From: Xanthomonas sp. DAR 34887
GTDB taxonomy: Bacteria; Pseudomonadota; Gammaproteobacteria; Xanthomonadales; Xanthomonadaceae
Length of the DNA: 64,000 bases
Direction: 5' to 3'
Assembly: GCF_041245805.1 (NCBI RefSeq)
Contig: NZ_CP162490.1
Coordinates: forward strand, 222,501 to 286,500
Below, one piece after another: positions 1 through 9,592 of the stretch. The stretch's first letter is position 1; each line of letters begins with the position of its first letter. The translations under genes and the position numbers were made by a program. Under the pieces are notes generated by a model. It did no database searches and was not told the origin of the DNA. It worked only from the letters and a program-made list of their open reading frames with translations.

Positions 1-1257
<1,257 letters not shown>

Positions 1258-1412
1258 ATAACCTCAAGTTGCTTCCTCAAGAAGCAACCCTTAGCACGAC
1301 ACACGTCGATAGCTATCCAAACGCTCGCTACGTCACACCCTATGAGAGGCTGGCGCCCATGCCGTCTTCGGTCCAACAACCGAATACCGCACGTGGCGAC
1401 ACTCCAACCGTC

Positions 1413-1530
1413 TCCCTGGTGAAATTAGCGCTGTGGAACCACCCGATCCCATCCCGAACTCGGAAGTGAAACGCAGCTGCGCCGATGGTAGTGTGGCTCA
1501 AGCCATGCGAGAGTAGGTCATCGCCAGGGG
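1413..1530 (+). rRNA. rrf: 5S ribosomal RNA
   Basis: A 5S gene follows the 23S gene after about 155 bp, the usual bacterial order. The internal segment GGAACCACCCGATCCCATCC and the 3' segment GAGAGTAGGTCATCGCCAGG are the classic conserved 5S sequences. The ends CTCCCTGGTG and CATCGCCAGGGG pair to form the terminal helix, which sets the boundaries to within a few bases. Confidence 0.95.
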
Positions 1531-1540
1531 CTTTACCCCG

Positions 1541-1572
1541 AATCCCCGTCCCCCAAGGACGGGGATTTTTTA
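1541..1572 (+). terminator. rRNA operon intrinsic terminator
   Basis: A perfect 11-bp stem, AATCCCCGTCC at 1541-1551 and GGACGGGGATT at 1557-1567, encloses a 5-nt loop and is followed by a T-rich run. It lies directly after the 5S gene, where a Rho-independent terminator for the rRNA operon is expected. Confidence 0.92.
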
Positions 1573-1710
1573 TTGCGCGTGAGAAAAGCTACAAATCAAC
1601 GTGGAGCTCCATCCCGACCCGCCCGTTGGGTGGGCCGCCGTCGGGAAGAGCCATGACCGCCCAACGATCTGACGCTTTTGCGACGCCTGATGGCCGGCTC
1701 CGCTTTGGCA

Positions 1711-2172
1711 CTAGTCGCGCTCCGCGCTCACTACACTACCGTCGGTGGGGTCTGCATAGATTTCCATCCGCTGGCCCGTCGCGTTGTCTCCCTTCGCTTT
1801 CCACAAGCCGTCGTCGTACTCGAGGTCGTGCAACTGCGAATACCCTGCGGATGTCAGCGCCGCGCGCACCTCGGCTTCGCTCAGTTTCGACGGCGCGCCT
1901 TCCGCGTAAATGCGACCGCCGTGTGCACCGACCCGCACATCGCCGCGCTTGCCGTCGCCGCTGGTGGCTTCGGTCTTCCAGAGACCGTCTTCGAATTTCA
2001 GCTTGTCCAGCTTGGTGTAACCCTGTTCGCCCAGCAGGGCCTTTACCTGCGCCTGGGTGAGCACCGCGCCGCCTTGCGCTGGCGCTTGCGCATGGGCGCT
2101 GCCGACGGCCAGCGCGAACGAAAGCGACACCGCCAGCAGGGGGCGCGACAGGATCTTGTTGGTGTGGTTCAT
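1711..2172 (-). CDS. periplasmic PepSY-domain protein
   Basis: The protein has 153 residues with a signal peptide (hydrophobic LLAVSLSFALAVG, likely cleavage after Ala28 in SAHA). The mature part holds two similar units starting with LTQAQVKALLGEQGY (about 38-66) and LSEAEVRAALTSAGY (about 97-125), each ending in a DGLWK segment, which is the PepSY/YpeB-like pattern. Such domains are thought to act as small periplasmic inhibitors or binding modules; no partner is visible here. An upstream in-frame ATG exists at 2202, but the ATG at 2172 has a well-spaced GGAGAA ribosome-binding site and starts the signal peptide properly, so I chose it. Confidence 0.82.
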   Translation of the reverse strand: MNHTNKILSRPLLAVSLSFALAVGSAHAQAPAQGGAVLTQAQVKALLGEQGYTKLDKLKFEDGLWKTEATSGDGKRGDVRVGAHGGRIYAEGAPSKLSEAEVRAALTSAGYSQLHDLEYDDGLWKAKGDNATGQRMEIYADPTDGSVVSAERD

Positions 2173-2268
2173 GACGTTCTCCGTTTTGACCAGAGCCGTC
2201 ATGCTCCCAACCGCGGGTTCTGCAGCAAGTGAATATGCGCGCGCTACGTTCAGCTTGCGCCGTCGAAC

Positions 2269-3621
2269 TCAGCGCCCGGCATCCAGCAGCCAGATCTCGA
2301 CCCGTTCGTTGCGCGCCTTGGCTGCCGCATCCTCGCCGCCGACCAGCGGGCGGGTGGCGCCCAGTCCACGCGCGCGTTTGACCACGATGCCGCGCTGGGA
2401 CAGATAGGCGGCGACCACGTCGGCGCGGTCGTTGCTGGCGATGGTCGGATACAGGCGGTTGGCCGTGTCCGGCGTGGCGAAGCCGATGACGCCCAGGGCG
2501 CGGCCGCGCATGGCCGGCTGCTGCATATAGGCGATCACGCGGTCCAGGTCCTGCGCGCTGCGCGCCTCGAACATCGAGTTCAACGACTGCAGGCTGAAAC
2601 GCAGGGTGGTGGTCAGGCGCTGCCCACCGGCGCCGGCCTGCAGGTAGGCATCGGTCTGGCGCGTGCCCGGGCTTGCCGTTTGGCTTGGATCGGGCGCGAT
2701 GCTCATCGGGATCGGCCCGATCCGGCGTACGACCTGCTGCGCCTGCGCGCCGACCGAATACAGCGCCAGGCTGCGGCCGAGCGCCGACATCATCTGCCCG
2801 CCGTACAGGCTGTAGCGCTGCACCAGCGGATAGTCTTCGCCACGGATGTTGGCCGGCGTGGGCAGCACCGCGATGCCGCCGTCGGCGATGGCGAGTGCAC
2901 GGGTGCCGGCCGGTAATGGCGTGGTCAGCGCGACGATCGCCAGCGCCGACGGGTGTCCGGTCACGGCCTGCGCCGTGTCGGCCAAGCTGGAATGGATGTG
3001 TTGCGAAGCGGCCCGTGCCGTCGCCGGCAGCGACAGGCGTTCGCGCAGGAAATCGCCCACTCCGCTGCGTTCCGCGTTGCGCTGCACGTCGATAGGCAGA
3101 TCGGCTCCACCGAGTTGCGACCAGCGCGTCAGCCGCCCGCTGAGGATGTCGCGCAATTGCGCCACGCTGAGCGAGGCCAGCGGATTGTCGGCGGCGACCA
3201 GCACGCGCACGCCGTCGAGGGCGAGGACGAAGTTCTGGTCGGGCGAGGACAGATCGCCAAGCTGCCAGGCGGCATCGCGTTCGCGCGCATCCGGCGCGCG
3301 CGCCAGCATCGCCAGTTCGGCGTCGCCACGGATCAGATCGGCGAAACCGGCGGCCGAGCCTGCGCCGCCGATCTCCACCACCAGCGGTGCGTCGTCGCGC
3401 AGTGCGGAGATTTCCAGCGTCGCCGCATCGACGCGGCGGCGCTGGATCTGCCGATAGCCGATGCTCTGCAACCAGGATTCGACCAGGGCCGGCATCAGCT
3501 GCGCGCCGATACTGTTGGAGCCATGTACGCGCAGGCGCTCTGCTTGCTGCGCGGCGGCGGACGGGATGGAACACAGCACTGCGGCACCCAGCAACAGCAG
3601 GTGCAAAACGAACCGCGACAT
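2269..3621 (-). CDS. phosphate-binding-protein-like / OmpA fusion protein
   Basis: This 450-residue protein has a signal peptide (cleavage near PSAAAQ, residue about 24). Residues about 28-290 look like a PstS-type periplasmic binding protein: RVHGSNSIGAQLMPAL at the start resembles the anion-binding N terminus of that family, followed by an SVAQLRDILSGRLTRW segment typical of phosphate ABC substrate-binding domains. The C-terminal part (about 330-447) is an OmpA-like peptidoglycan-binding domain, shown by RADVVAAYLSQRG, a GLGATRPLVGG turn and the terminal NERVEIWL. No ABC transporter genes are adjacent, so the binding domain may sense or store its ligand at the cell wall rather than feed import. 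The ligand is inferred from the family only. Confidence 0.8.
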   Translation of the reverse strand: MSRFVLHLLLLGAAVLCSIPSAAAQQAERLRVHGSNSIGAQLMPALVESWLQSIGYRQIQRRRVDAATLEISALRDDAPLVVEIGGAGSAAGFADLIRGDAELAMLARAPDARERDAAWQLGDLSSPDQNFVLALDGVRVLVAADNPLASLSVAQLRDILSGRLTRWSQLGGADLPIDVQRNAERSGVGDFLRERLSLPATARAASQHIHSSLADTAQAVTGHPSALAIVALTTPLPAGTRALAIADGGIAVLPTPANIRGEDYPLVQRYSLYGGQMMSALGRSLALYSVGAQAQQVVRRIGPIPMSIAPDPSQTASPGTRQTDAYLQAGAGGQRLTTTLRFSLQSLNSMFEARSAQDLDRVIAYMQQPAMRGRALGVIGFATPDTANRLYPTIASNDRADVVAAYLSQRGIVVKRARGLGATRPLVGGEDAAAKARNERVEIWLLDAGR

Positions 3622-3979
3622 CGGATCCCCCCAGGATCTGGCCAGGCGGCAGTGTTGGCGACAGGCGTGACATGGCAGTGACTGTGAGCGCGGTCACGCG
3701 ATATCTGTGGGCACAGCAGCGCGGCGATTGCGCGTGCGCATCTCGCGGCCAGGGACGGTGTTATTGGCCGCGATGGCTTGCGGGTCGCGGAACGGAGCAT
3801 GCAGAGGTGTCATCCAGCCTGCGCGGGCTGGCTGCTATGGAGACGTTATCCAGCCCGGACCTGGCGGGTGCGGATACCGGGCATTTCGACTCGGAGACAA
3901 CACTAGATGGGAGCGAATCCGGATGGCCTTTAGCCGATGTCGCGACGGGCGTTCTCGTGAAGCTGCAAGTTAGGCATGT

Positions 3980-4061
3980 CGTTTTCCTGTCGCGGCTGAA
4001 GCCGCTCCTACAAGAGCATGGTGCATGTTGTAGGAGCGGCTTCAGCCGCGACAGGAAAACG
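3980..4061. repeat. paired REP hairpin, 34-bp perfect inverted repeat
   Basis: Two divergent REP units form a perfect 34-bp inverted repeat (arms 3980-4013 and 4028-4061, 14-nt loop). Each unit carries the foot GTAG and the stem-loop GCGGC-TTCA-GCCGC. REPs with a GTAG foot are known from Stenotrophomonas and Xanthomonas and are linked to RAYT transposases; no RAYT gene lies in this window. Confidence 0.9.
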
Positions 4062-4235
4062 AAGCGGCAGTGATGCCAGCCAAGGCAGCCACGGCAAACC
4101 CGCACGCAACGCTACCGATCCGTCGCCAACGCGTCTTGCCACTTCACGGCATCGAACGCCTCAATGTCGCGCCCGCCGCCTGCGCGCTTTGGCGGCTCGC
4201 AATGTATCGACATGCTTTTGAGCTATTAGAGGTGC
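3980..4235. repeat. long non-coding repeated element, copy A
   Basis: Beyond the REP hairpin the sequence continues into a tail that matches a second place in the window (53636-53893) in order: AACGAAGCGGC, GATGCCA, then CGCAACGC, CCAATGCGTC-like and GCCACT-CA-GGCAT segments, ATCGACATGCT, and the shared end ATTAGAGGTGC. The two copies have diverged and contain small indels. I find no open frame conserved between them. The rest of the 3622-4291 interval shows no gene. Confidence 0.7.
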
Positions 4236-4291
4236 TCTGCCCTCACTCCCACAAACGGCGAACGGTGCAGAAGAACCGCTCGCGGTATCGC

Positions 4292-5170
4292 TCAGGCCGA
4301 CAGCTGCGCGCGCTTCGCCGCCGCCTGCGCCCAGCGTGCGGCGACCAGCGGCGAGGTGATGCACACCGCGCTGTCGGTGACGGTGGTCACCGCGCGCTCC
4401 AGCAGCTGGATGTCGGCCTCGTGCTGGCGCGCCACGTGCGGGTCCTCGAAGAAGATCGCGCGTTGGCAGCGCCGCTCCAGCACGCGGTCGGCGATTTGCG
4501 CATCGCCGCCCATCGGTCCGCTCTGGTAGCGGTGCACCCAGTCCTGGCCCTGCGGCCAGCCGCGGCTCCAGGCCAGTTCGTTGAGGCGCTGGCCGGTGGT
4601 GCCGGTGGCCACGCGCTCGGCGAAGCGCGACAGCAGGTCGAAATGTTCGCTGGCGAAGGCCAGCATCTGCGGCTTCATCGCATCGTGCGCGATCAGCGCC
4701 AGGGTGTGCCGTTCCAGGGCGTGCAGGTCGTCGGCGCCGGCGTCGGCCGCCAGCCCGGCGTGCACGCGCTCCATCTCGATCCAGTCGCGGGCGCTGGCCA
4801 CGGTGGAGATGAAGGGCTTGCCGTGGATCACGCATTGCCGCTTGAGCGCGATGGCTTCGGGAAAGATCGACGAGGGATCGACCGGATCGATGAAGTAGAT
4901 CGCGCCGTCGAGGGTGCGTTCGGCGCCCTCCAGGCCCACCACTTCGGCGACCAGTTTCATCAGCCCGCCTTCGCGGCCGAACGGATAGCGCTTGAGGTCC
5001 GCGTAGCCGGACAGCCAGCCGGCGCGCGCGATTGCCTCGTGGGTACGGCCGACCGCGTGCAGGCCGAGCTGCAGGTCGCGGATGCCGGCCTCGCAGGCGC
5101 GCAGCCAGCGGAACAGGGCGGCATCCTTGCCCTGGTGGTGCAGTCGGTTGGCGGCCAGGCCCAGGCGCAT
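4292..5170 (-). CDS. mgsA: methylglyoxal synthase with a duplicated N-terminal domain
   Basis: The enzyme converts dihydroxyacetone phosphate to methylglyoxal and phosphate, a bypass of lower glycolysis. E. coli MgsA is a single domain of about 150 residues; this protein has 292. The C-terminal half (about 155-285) is a full MgsA domain: IAHD at 160-163, the phosphate loop ATGTTG at 188-193, SGPMGGD ending in Asp223 (E. coli Asp71), and DPHVARQHEAD giving His250 and Asp253 (E. coli His98 and Asp101). The N-terminal half has the same order of landmarks (AVGRTH at 39-44, FGREGG at 64-69, YFIDP at 92-96) but lacks the catalytic Asp and His. It looks like an internal duplication whose first copy has lost catalysis. 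The start is the only clear ATG before the domain. Confidence 0.85.
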   Translation of the reverse strand: MRLGLAANRLHHQGKDAALFRWLRACEAGIRDLQLGLHAVGRTHEAIARAGWLSGYADLKRYPFGREGGLMKLVAEVVGLEGAERTLDGAIYFIDPVDPSSIFPEAIALKRQCVIHGKPFISTVASARDWIEMERVHAGLAADAGADDLHALERHTLALIAHDAMKPQMLAFASEHFDLLSRFAERVATGTTGQRLNELAWSRGWPQGQDWVHRYQSGPMGGDAQIADRVLERRCQRAIFFEDPHVARQHEADIQLLERAVTTVTDSAVCITSPLVAARWAQAAAKRAQLSA

Positions 5171-5295
5171 ACGTCGATCCGTGCGAAGAAGGGATCACAG
5201 TCTGCGCCGGATCGCGGTATGGACTCAATCGTCGGTTTATCGCCCTGCGCCAGGCCCGCGTCGACCAACCGCACGCCTGCAATCGCCAACCCCGA

Positions 5296-6351
5296 CTACT
5301 CGAGCATCTGCTTCGCCCGCGCTGCCAGCACGCTCATCTGCGGCTTGTCGGTGCCGTCCTTGTTCTGTTGCAGATTGAACGCGTAATCGGTCTTCCACCA
5401 GGCGCCGGCGGCCCACGCGGTCCAGCCCAGCCACACGTCGGCGTTGTCGTGCACGTAGCCGAGCATGTCGTCCAGCGCCGCCATGCAGGTGGCGTTGCTG
5501 CTGGCGCCGAATTCGCCGAGGAAGCCCTTGTAGCCGTTGGCCCGCAGCCAGGCGGTGAAGCCCTGCAGTTTCTCCGAGCCGATGGTGGCGCTGACGCAGT
5601 CGGCGCTGGTGCCGCTGTAGTCCTGGTCCAGGTACTGATGGACTTCGAACATCAGGTTTTCGACCGGGTCCTCGATCGCCACCAGCGATTGCGCGTTGGA
5701 GATGCCGTACCAGGTGCTGTTCCAGCTGTGCGCGCCGGTGAACGCGGTGCCTGGCACCAGGATCACGTTGTAGGCGCCTGTCTCGCGGATGGCGTCGATC
5801 GCCAGCTGCGCGGTCGTGGCCCAGTCGCCGGAGGACATGCCGTTGGGCTCGTTCATCAGCCCGAAGATCACCGTGTCGTCGTTGCCGAAGACGATGGCCA
5901 GGCGCCGCCACAGGTCGGCCAACAGGCTGGCCGGCGTGCCATCGCTGCCGAGGCGCACGCCGTTGTACTTGGCGTAGTTGTGCACGTCCAGGATCACATG
6001 CAGACCGTGACTCTTGGCGCGACTCACGGCGGTGCGCAGATAGCCGAGTTGCGCGGCATCGAGTTCGCCGTTGGCGCCGGGCTGCAGGCGCTCCCACAGG
6101 AACGGCAGGCGCACGATGTTCATGCCTTGCGCGGCAACGTAGGCATAGTCGCTGTCGGCCGCATACATGTAGTCCTTGTAGACCACGCCCGGCTTCTTGG
6201 CGGAGTTGAATTCCGCGCCGGCCAGGTTGACGCCGGCGTAGTGCAACGGTTCCTGCGCGATGGCGGCGGCGGTGCAGGCGGTCAGCGCCAGGCACAGCGA
6301 TCCGCGCAGCAGCCAGCGCGAAGGCGCAATGGAAGAGCAAGTGTGTCGCAT
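5296..6351 (-). CDS. secreted GH5 cellulase (endoglucanase), paralogue 1
   Basis: A glycoside hydrolase family 5 enzyme of 351 residues, expected to cleave beta-1,4-glucan in plant cell walls. It has a signal peptide (LLRGSLCLALTACTAAAIAQ) with a cysteine near the cleavage site, so it could be lipid-anchored. Family landmarks are GMNIVRLPFLWERL, the acid/base Glu168 in LMNEPN, and the nucleophile Glu280 in FLGEFG. The start at 6351 has a GAGG ribosome-binding site eight bases upstream; a longer frame reading upstream lacks a signal peptide at its N terminus and overlaps the next gene. It is the last of three tandem GH5 genes on this strand, each with its own ribosome-binding site and 200-300 bp gaps, so each may have its own promoter. 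Confidence 0.92.
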   Translation of the reverse strand: MRHTCSSIAPSRWLLRGSLCLALTACTAAAIAQEPLHYAGVNLAGAEFNSAKKPGVVYKDYMYAADSDYAYVAAQGMNIVRLPFLWERLQPGANGELDAAQLGYLRTAVSRAKSHGLHVILDVHNYAKYNGVRLGSDGTPASLLADLWRRLAIVFGNDDTVIFGLMNEPNGMSSGDWATTAQLAIDAIRETGAYNVILVPGTAFTGAHSWNSTWYGISNAQSLVAIEDPVENLMFEVHQYLDQDYSGTSADCVSATIGSEKLQGFTAWLRANGYKGFLGEFGASSNATCMAALDDMLGYVHDNADVWLGWTAWAAGAWWKTDYAFNLQQNKDGTDKPQMSVLAARAKQMLE

Positions 6352-6562
6352 GGAATTGCCTCGTGGGGGAAGGGCGAACGGACGTCGCCGCCGCGATGGG
6401 GCGACGCTCGCCCTGATCGGTTGCAACCGGCATGCCAGAACGCATGCCGCGTCTCTCCACGATGTGGTGTGCGTGTGGCGCAGGTGTGTCGGCAGACGCG
6501 ATGGCATGCCATCGTGCGTCGCTATCGAATGCGCTGCCGCGCTGGGCGCGGCGATGCCGGTG

Positions 6563-7606
6563 TCAGCGCGCCACGCGCTTGGCCCTGGACGACAGGATCG
6601 ACATCTGCGGTCTGTCGCGACCGTCCGCGTCGGGTTGCACGTTGAAGGGATAGTCGGCGTTCCACCAGGCGCCCCCGGCCCAATAGCTCCAGCCCAACCA
6701 CACGGCGCGGTGCTGCTCGATGTAGCCGAGCATGCCGTCCAGCGCCTGCCGGCAAGCGGCATTGTCGGCCGCGCCGAACTCGCCCAGGAAGCCGATGTGT
6801 CCGGTCTCGCGCAGCCAGTCGGTGAAGCGCACCAGGCGTTCGGCACCGATGCTGCCGCTGACGCAGGTGGCGCTGGTGCCGCTGGAATCGATGTCCAGAT
6901 ACTGGTGCACTTCGATGGCGGTGCGTCGCAGCGGGTCGTACAGCGAGGCGAGCGCGCTGGCGTTGGAGACGCCGCCGACGGTCGAATACCAGCTGTGCGC
7001 GCCGCTCCACAGCGCACCCGGCACCAGGATCAGATTGCGCGCGCCGGTGACGCGGATCGCATCGACCGCCGCCTGCGCGGCGGACGCCCACAACCCAGGC
7101 GCGATGTTGTTCGGCTCGTTCATCAGGCCGAAGATCACCGTGTTGTCGTCTTTGAACTCCAGCGCCAAGCGCTGCCACAGATCGCTGAAGGTCTTGATCG
7201 GCACGTCTGTGCCGCCGATCTTGTGGCCGTAGTAGCTGGCGTAGTTGTGGATGTCCACGATCAGGTGCATGCGCTGCGCCTTGGCCTGCTTCACCGCCGC
7301 CTTGATCAAGGCCAGTTGCGCCGCGTCCAGCCGTCCTTGCGGACTGGGCTGCAGGCGTTCCCACAACACCGGCAGGCGCACGATGTTCATGCCCTTGCCG
7401 GCGAAATAGGCGTAGTCGGCCTCGCGCGGATAGAAGTAGTCGACGTTGACCACGCCGGGCTTCTTGCTGGAGCTGATCTCCGCGCCGGACAGATTGACGC
7501 CGGCGAATTTCAGCACGCCCTGCGCGTGCAGTTGCGGCGGCACGGCGAGCAGCGAGAACAACAGCGCCCGGCGCAGTGCGCGCAGGCATGGCGGTGGATG
7601 GGCCAT
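6563..7606 (-). CDS. secreted GH5 cellulase (endoglucanase), paralogue 2
   Basis: This is the middle of three GH5 genes, 347 residues, with a classical signal peptide ending in VPPQLHAQ. It keeps the shared motif FAGVNLSGAEISSSKKPGV, the acid/base Glu164 in LMNEPN and the nucleophile Glu276 in FLGEFG. A strong AGGAGG ribosome-binding site seven bases before the ATG fixes the start. It is clearly homologous to its neighbours on both sides but more diverged at the N terminus (NVDYFYPREADYAYF instead of YKDYTYPG). Substrate preference among the three cannot be told from sequence. Confidence 0.92.
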   Translation of the reverse strand: MAHPPPCLRALRRALLFSLLAVPPQLHAQGVLKFAGVNLSGAEISSSKKPGVVNVDYFYPREADYAYFAGKGMNIVRLPVLWERLQPSPQGRLDAAQLALIKAAVKQAKAQRMHLIVDIHNYASYYGHKIGGTDVPIKTFSDLWQRLALEFKDDNTVIFGLMNEPNNIAPGLWASAAQAAVDAIRVTGARNLILVPGALWSGAHSWYSTVGGVSNASALASLYDPLRRTAIEVHQYLDIDSSGTSATCVSGSIGAERLVRFTDWLRETGHIGFLGEFGAADNAACRQALDGMLGYIEQHRAVWLGWSYWAGGAWWNADYPFNVQPDADGRDRPQMSILSSRAKRVAR

Positions 7607-7904
7607 GGGGAGCCTCCTTCTGCATCAGCGGGGGGGGAGACTCGGCCAGGCGGATCGCGGGCTGGCCGAGCTGATGGCAAACGGTGTGCTTGTTCGCACC
7701 GTAGTGCATTCCCGGTTCCGCCACTACGACCGGCATGCGTGCATGCGCGGATCTGTGCAGGGCTTGGCATGGCCAACGCGCACTGGTTCTCTGTCGGTCA
7801 TCGCCGCCGCGCCGCATGCGGCGGCGTACGCGGTGTTGTCTGCCCGCTTCTGCGGGTGATTCGCAACGGCGCGCCGGACGAGTGTCCGGCAGCGCCTGCG
7901 TGCG

Positions 7905-8963
7905 CTACTTCCCGGTCACCTTGCGCGCGTGCTTGGACAGGATCGACATCTGCGGCTTGTCGCTGCCGTCCTTGTTCGGTTGCACGTTGAACGGGTAGTC
8001 GTTCTTCCACCACGCGCCGGCCGCCCACCAGGTCCAGCCGACGATCACGTCGTTGTTCTGCTCGATGTAGCTGAGCAGGCCTTCCAGTGCCTGGTTGCAG
8101 ACGGGGGTGTCGGCAGTGGCGAACTCGCCGATGAAGCCGACCTTCTTGTTTTCGCGCAGCCAGCTGACGAAGCCGGCCAGTTTCTCGGCGCCGGCGGTGG
8201 CGCTGACGCATTCGCCCTTGGTGCCGCTGTTGTCCTTGTCGAAGTACTGGTGCGCTTCGAAGGCCATGCGGTTGCCCGGATCCTTCAGCGGCTGCAGCGC
8301 CACCGCGTTGGAGGTGCCGTAGTAGGTGCTGCGCCAGCTGTGCGCGCCGGTGTAGGCGGTACCCGGGACCAGCACCAGGTTCTTGGCGCCGGCCTTGCGG
8401 ATCGCGTCGATCGCCGCTTGCGCGGCCGTGGCCCAATCGGTGGAGGACACCGCGTTGGGCTCGTTCATCAGGCCGAAGATCACCGTGTCGTCGTCCTTGA
8501 ATTCGGTCGCCAGGCGCCGCCACAGGTCGGCGAACACCGCGGCCGGCGCGCCGTCGCTGCCGATCAGCGCGCCGTTGTACTTGGCGTAGTTGTGCGGGTC
8601 CAGGATCAGGTGCATGTGGTTGGCCTTGGCCTGCGCCACCGCCTTCTTGATCTGCGCCAGCTGTGCGGGATCGAACTCGCCCTTGGCGGTGGGTTGCAGG
8701 CGTTCCCACAGGAACGGCAGGCGCACGATGTTCATGCCCTTGCCGGCAAAGTAGCTGTAGTCCGCCGGACCCGGATAGGTGTAATCCTTGTAGAGCGTGC
8801 CCGGCTTCTTGCCGGAATTGAATTCGGCGCCGGACAGGTTGACGCCGGCGTACTTGAGCACGCTCTTGCCGTTCTGGGCGGATGCGCTGAAGGCGGCGGC
8901 GAGCAGGAGGACGGTGGAGGCGGCGGGGCGTAAACGCGACGACCAGAGAGAGGAAAGCGACAT
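7905..8963 (-). CDS. secreted GH5 cellulase (endoglucanase), paralogue 3
   Basis: This is the first of the three GH5 genes in transcription order, 352 residues. Its signal peptide (STVLLLAAAFSASAQ) directs export. Conserved sites are GMNIVRLPFLWERLQP, the acid/base Glu168 in LMNEPN and the nucleophile Glu280 in FIGEFA. The start at 8963 has AGGA upstream at usable spacing; longer in-frame ATGs add a Pro-rich stretch before the signal peptide and are unlikely. Paralogues 1 and 3 have their catalytic residues at identical positions and look closest to each other. Confidence 0.92.
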   Translation of the reverse strand: MSLSSLWSSRLRPAASTVLLLAAAFSASAQNGKSVLKYAGVNLSGAEFNSGKKPGTLYKDYTYPGPADYSYFAGKGMNIVRLPFLWERLQPTAKGEFDPAQLAQIKKAVAQAKANHMHLILDPHNYAKYNGALIGSDGAPAAVFADLWRRLATEFKDDDTVIFGLMNEPNAVSSTDWATAAQAAIDAIRKAGAKNLVLVPGTAYTGAHSWRSTYYGTSNAVALQPLKDPGNRMAFEAHQYFDKDNSGTKGECVSATAGAEKLAGFVSWLRENKKVGFIGEFATADTPVCNQALEGLLSYIEQNNDVIVGWTWWAAGAWWKNDYPFNVQPNKDGSDKPQMSILSKHARKVTGK

Positions 8964-9206
8964 GGGGAGCGTCCTTGGGGGAGGGAGGATGCCGTTTTTT
9001 GCCATTGGGGGAAGCAGCCGGCGGTGCAAGGGTGCGCGGATCGCAGCCGCGCGGCCAGCCTAGGCGCTCGTGCGTTAGCGCGTCATTCACTCGGGCGAAA
9101 AACGGCGTTGGGCGCGTGGCGATTCAGGTGCAATCCCCGCTCCGTGGCGCATGGATGGTAGGCGTGGTTTAAATGGCCTGCGTGGGCGCATCCACCGGGC
9201 GTTTTT

Positions 9207-9447
9207 GTAGGAAGGGCTTCAGCCCCGACAGAGAGCGAACCAGGCGGACTGCGACTCCGCTCGTCGCGACTGAAGTCGCTCCCACAGGGGGTTCTATGCC
9301 CGGCGAGTGCACTTGTGGGATGGGGGCTCAGCTTTGACGGATCGTCGAGCCGCATGGTTTCCGGCTTCGCTCGTCGCGGCTGAAGCCGCTCCTACAGGGG
9401 ACCGCGGTGCTTGATGCGTGCACTTGTGGGAGGGACTTCAGTCCCGA
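9207..9447. repeat. cluster of four GTAG/GTGG REP hairpins
   Basis: Within the 8964-9592 gap there are four REP units in alternating orientation, at 9207-9229, 9263-9286, 9373-9396 and 9425-9447. Their stems differ (GGGGC/GCCCC, GCGAC/GTCGC, GCGGC/GCCGC, GGGAC/GTCCC) but all close on the loop TTCA, and the foot is GTAG or GTGG. No gene is visible in this gap. Confidence 0.85.
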
Positions 9448-9592
9448 CGCGACCATGCCGACGTCGTGGAGGGGCAGCGGATGCCGGGCCCAGGACGAGT
9501 GCCGCTGCATCGCCGTCAATCCGCGCAAACCTTCTGCCCGGCCGCGCGCAGCCGGGCATGCAACGACGTCGCTTGGATGCGCTCGATCTGGC

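Noticed and set aside
1258..1412. tRNA in the 23S-5S spacer
   Set aside because: No cloverleaf or TTCGA-type T-loop is visible; tRNAs of rRNA operons usually lie in the 16S-23S spacer, which is outside the window.
5296..7017. 573-residue reading of the first cellulase
   Set aside because: The extra N-terminal part is antisense-like sequence overlapping the neighbouring cellulase gene; the ATG at 6351 starts a proper signal peptide.
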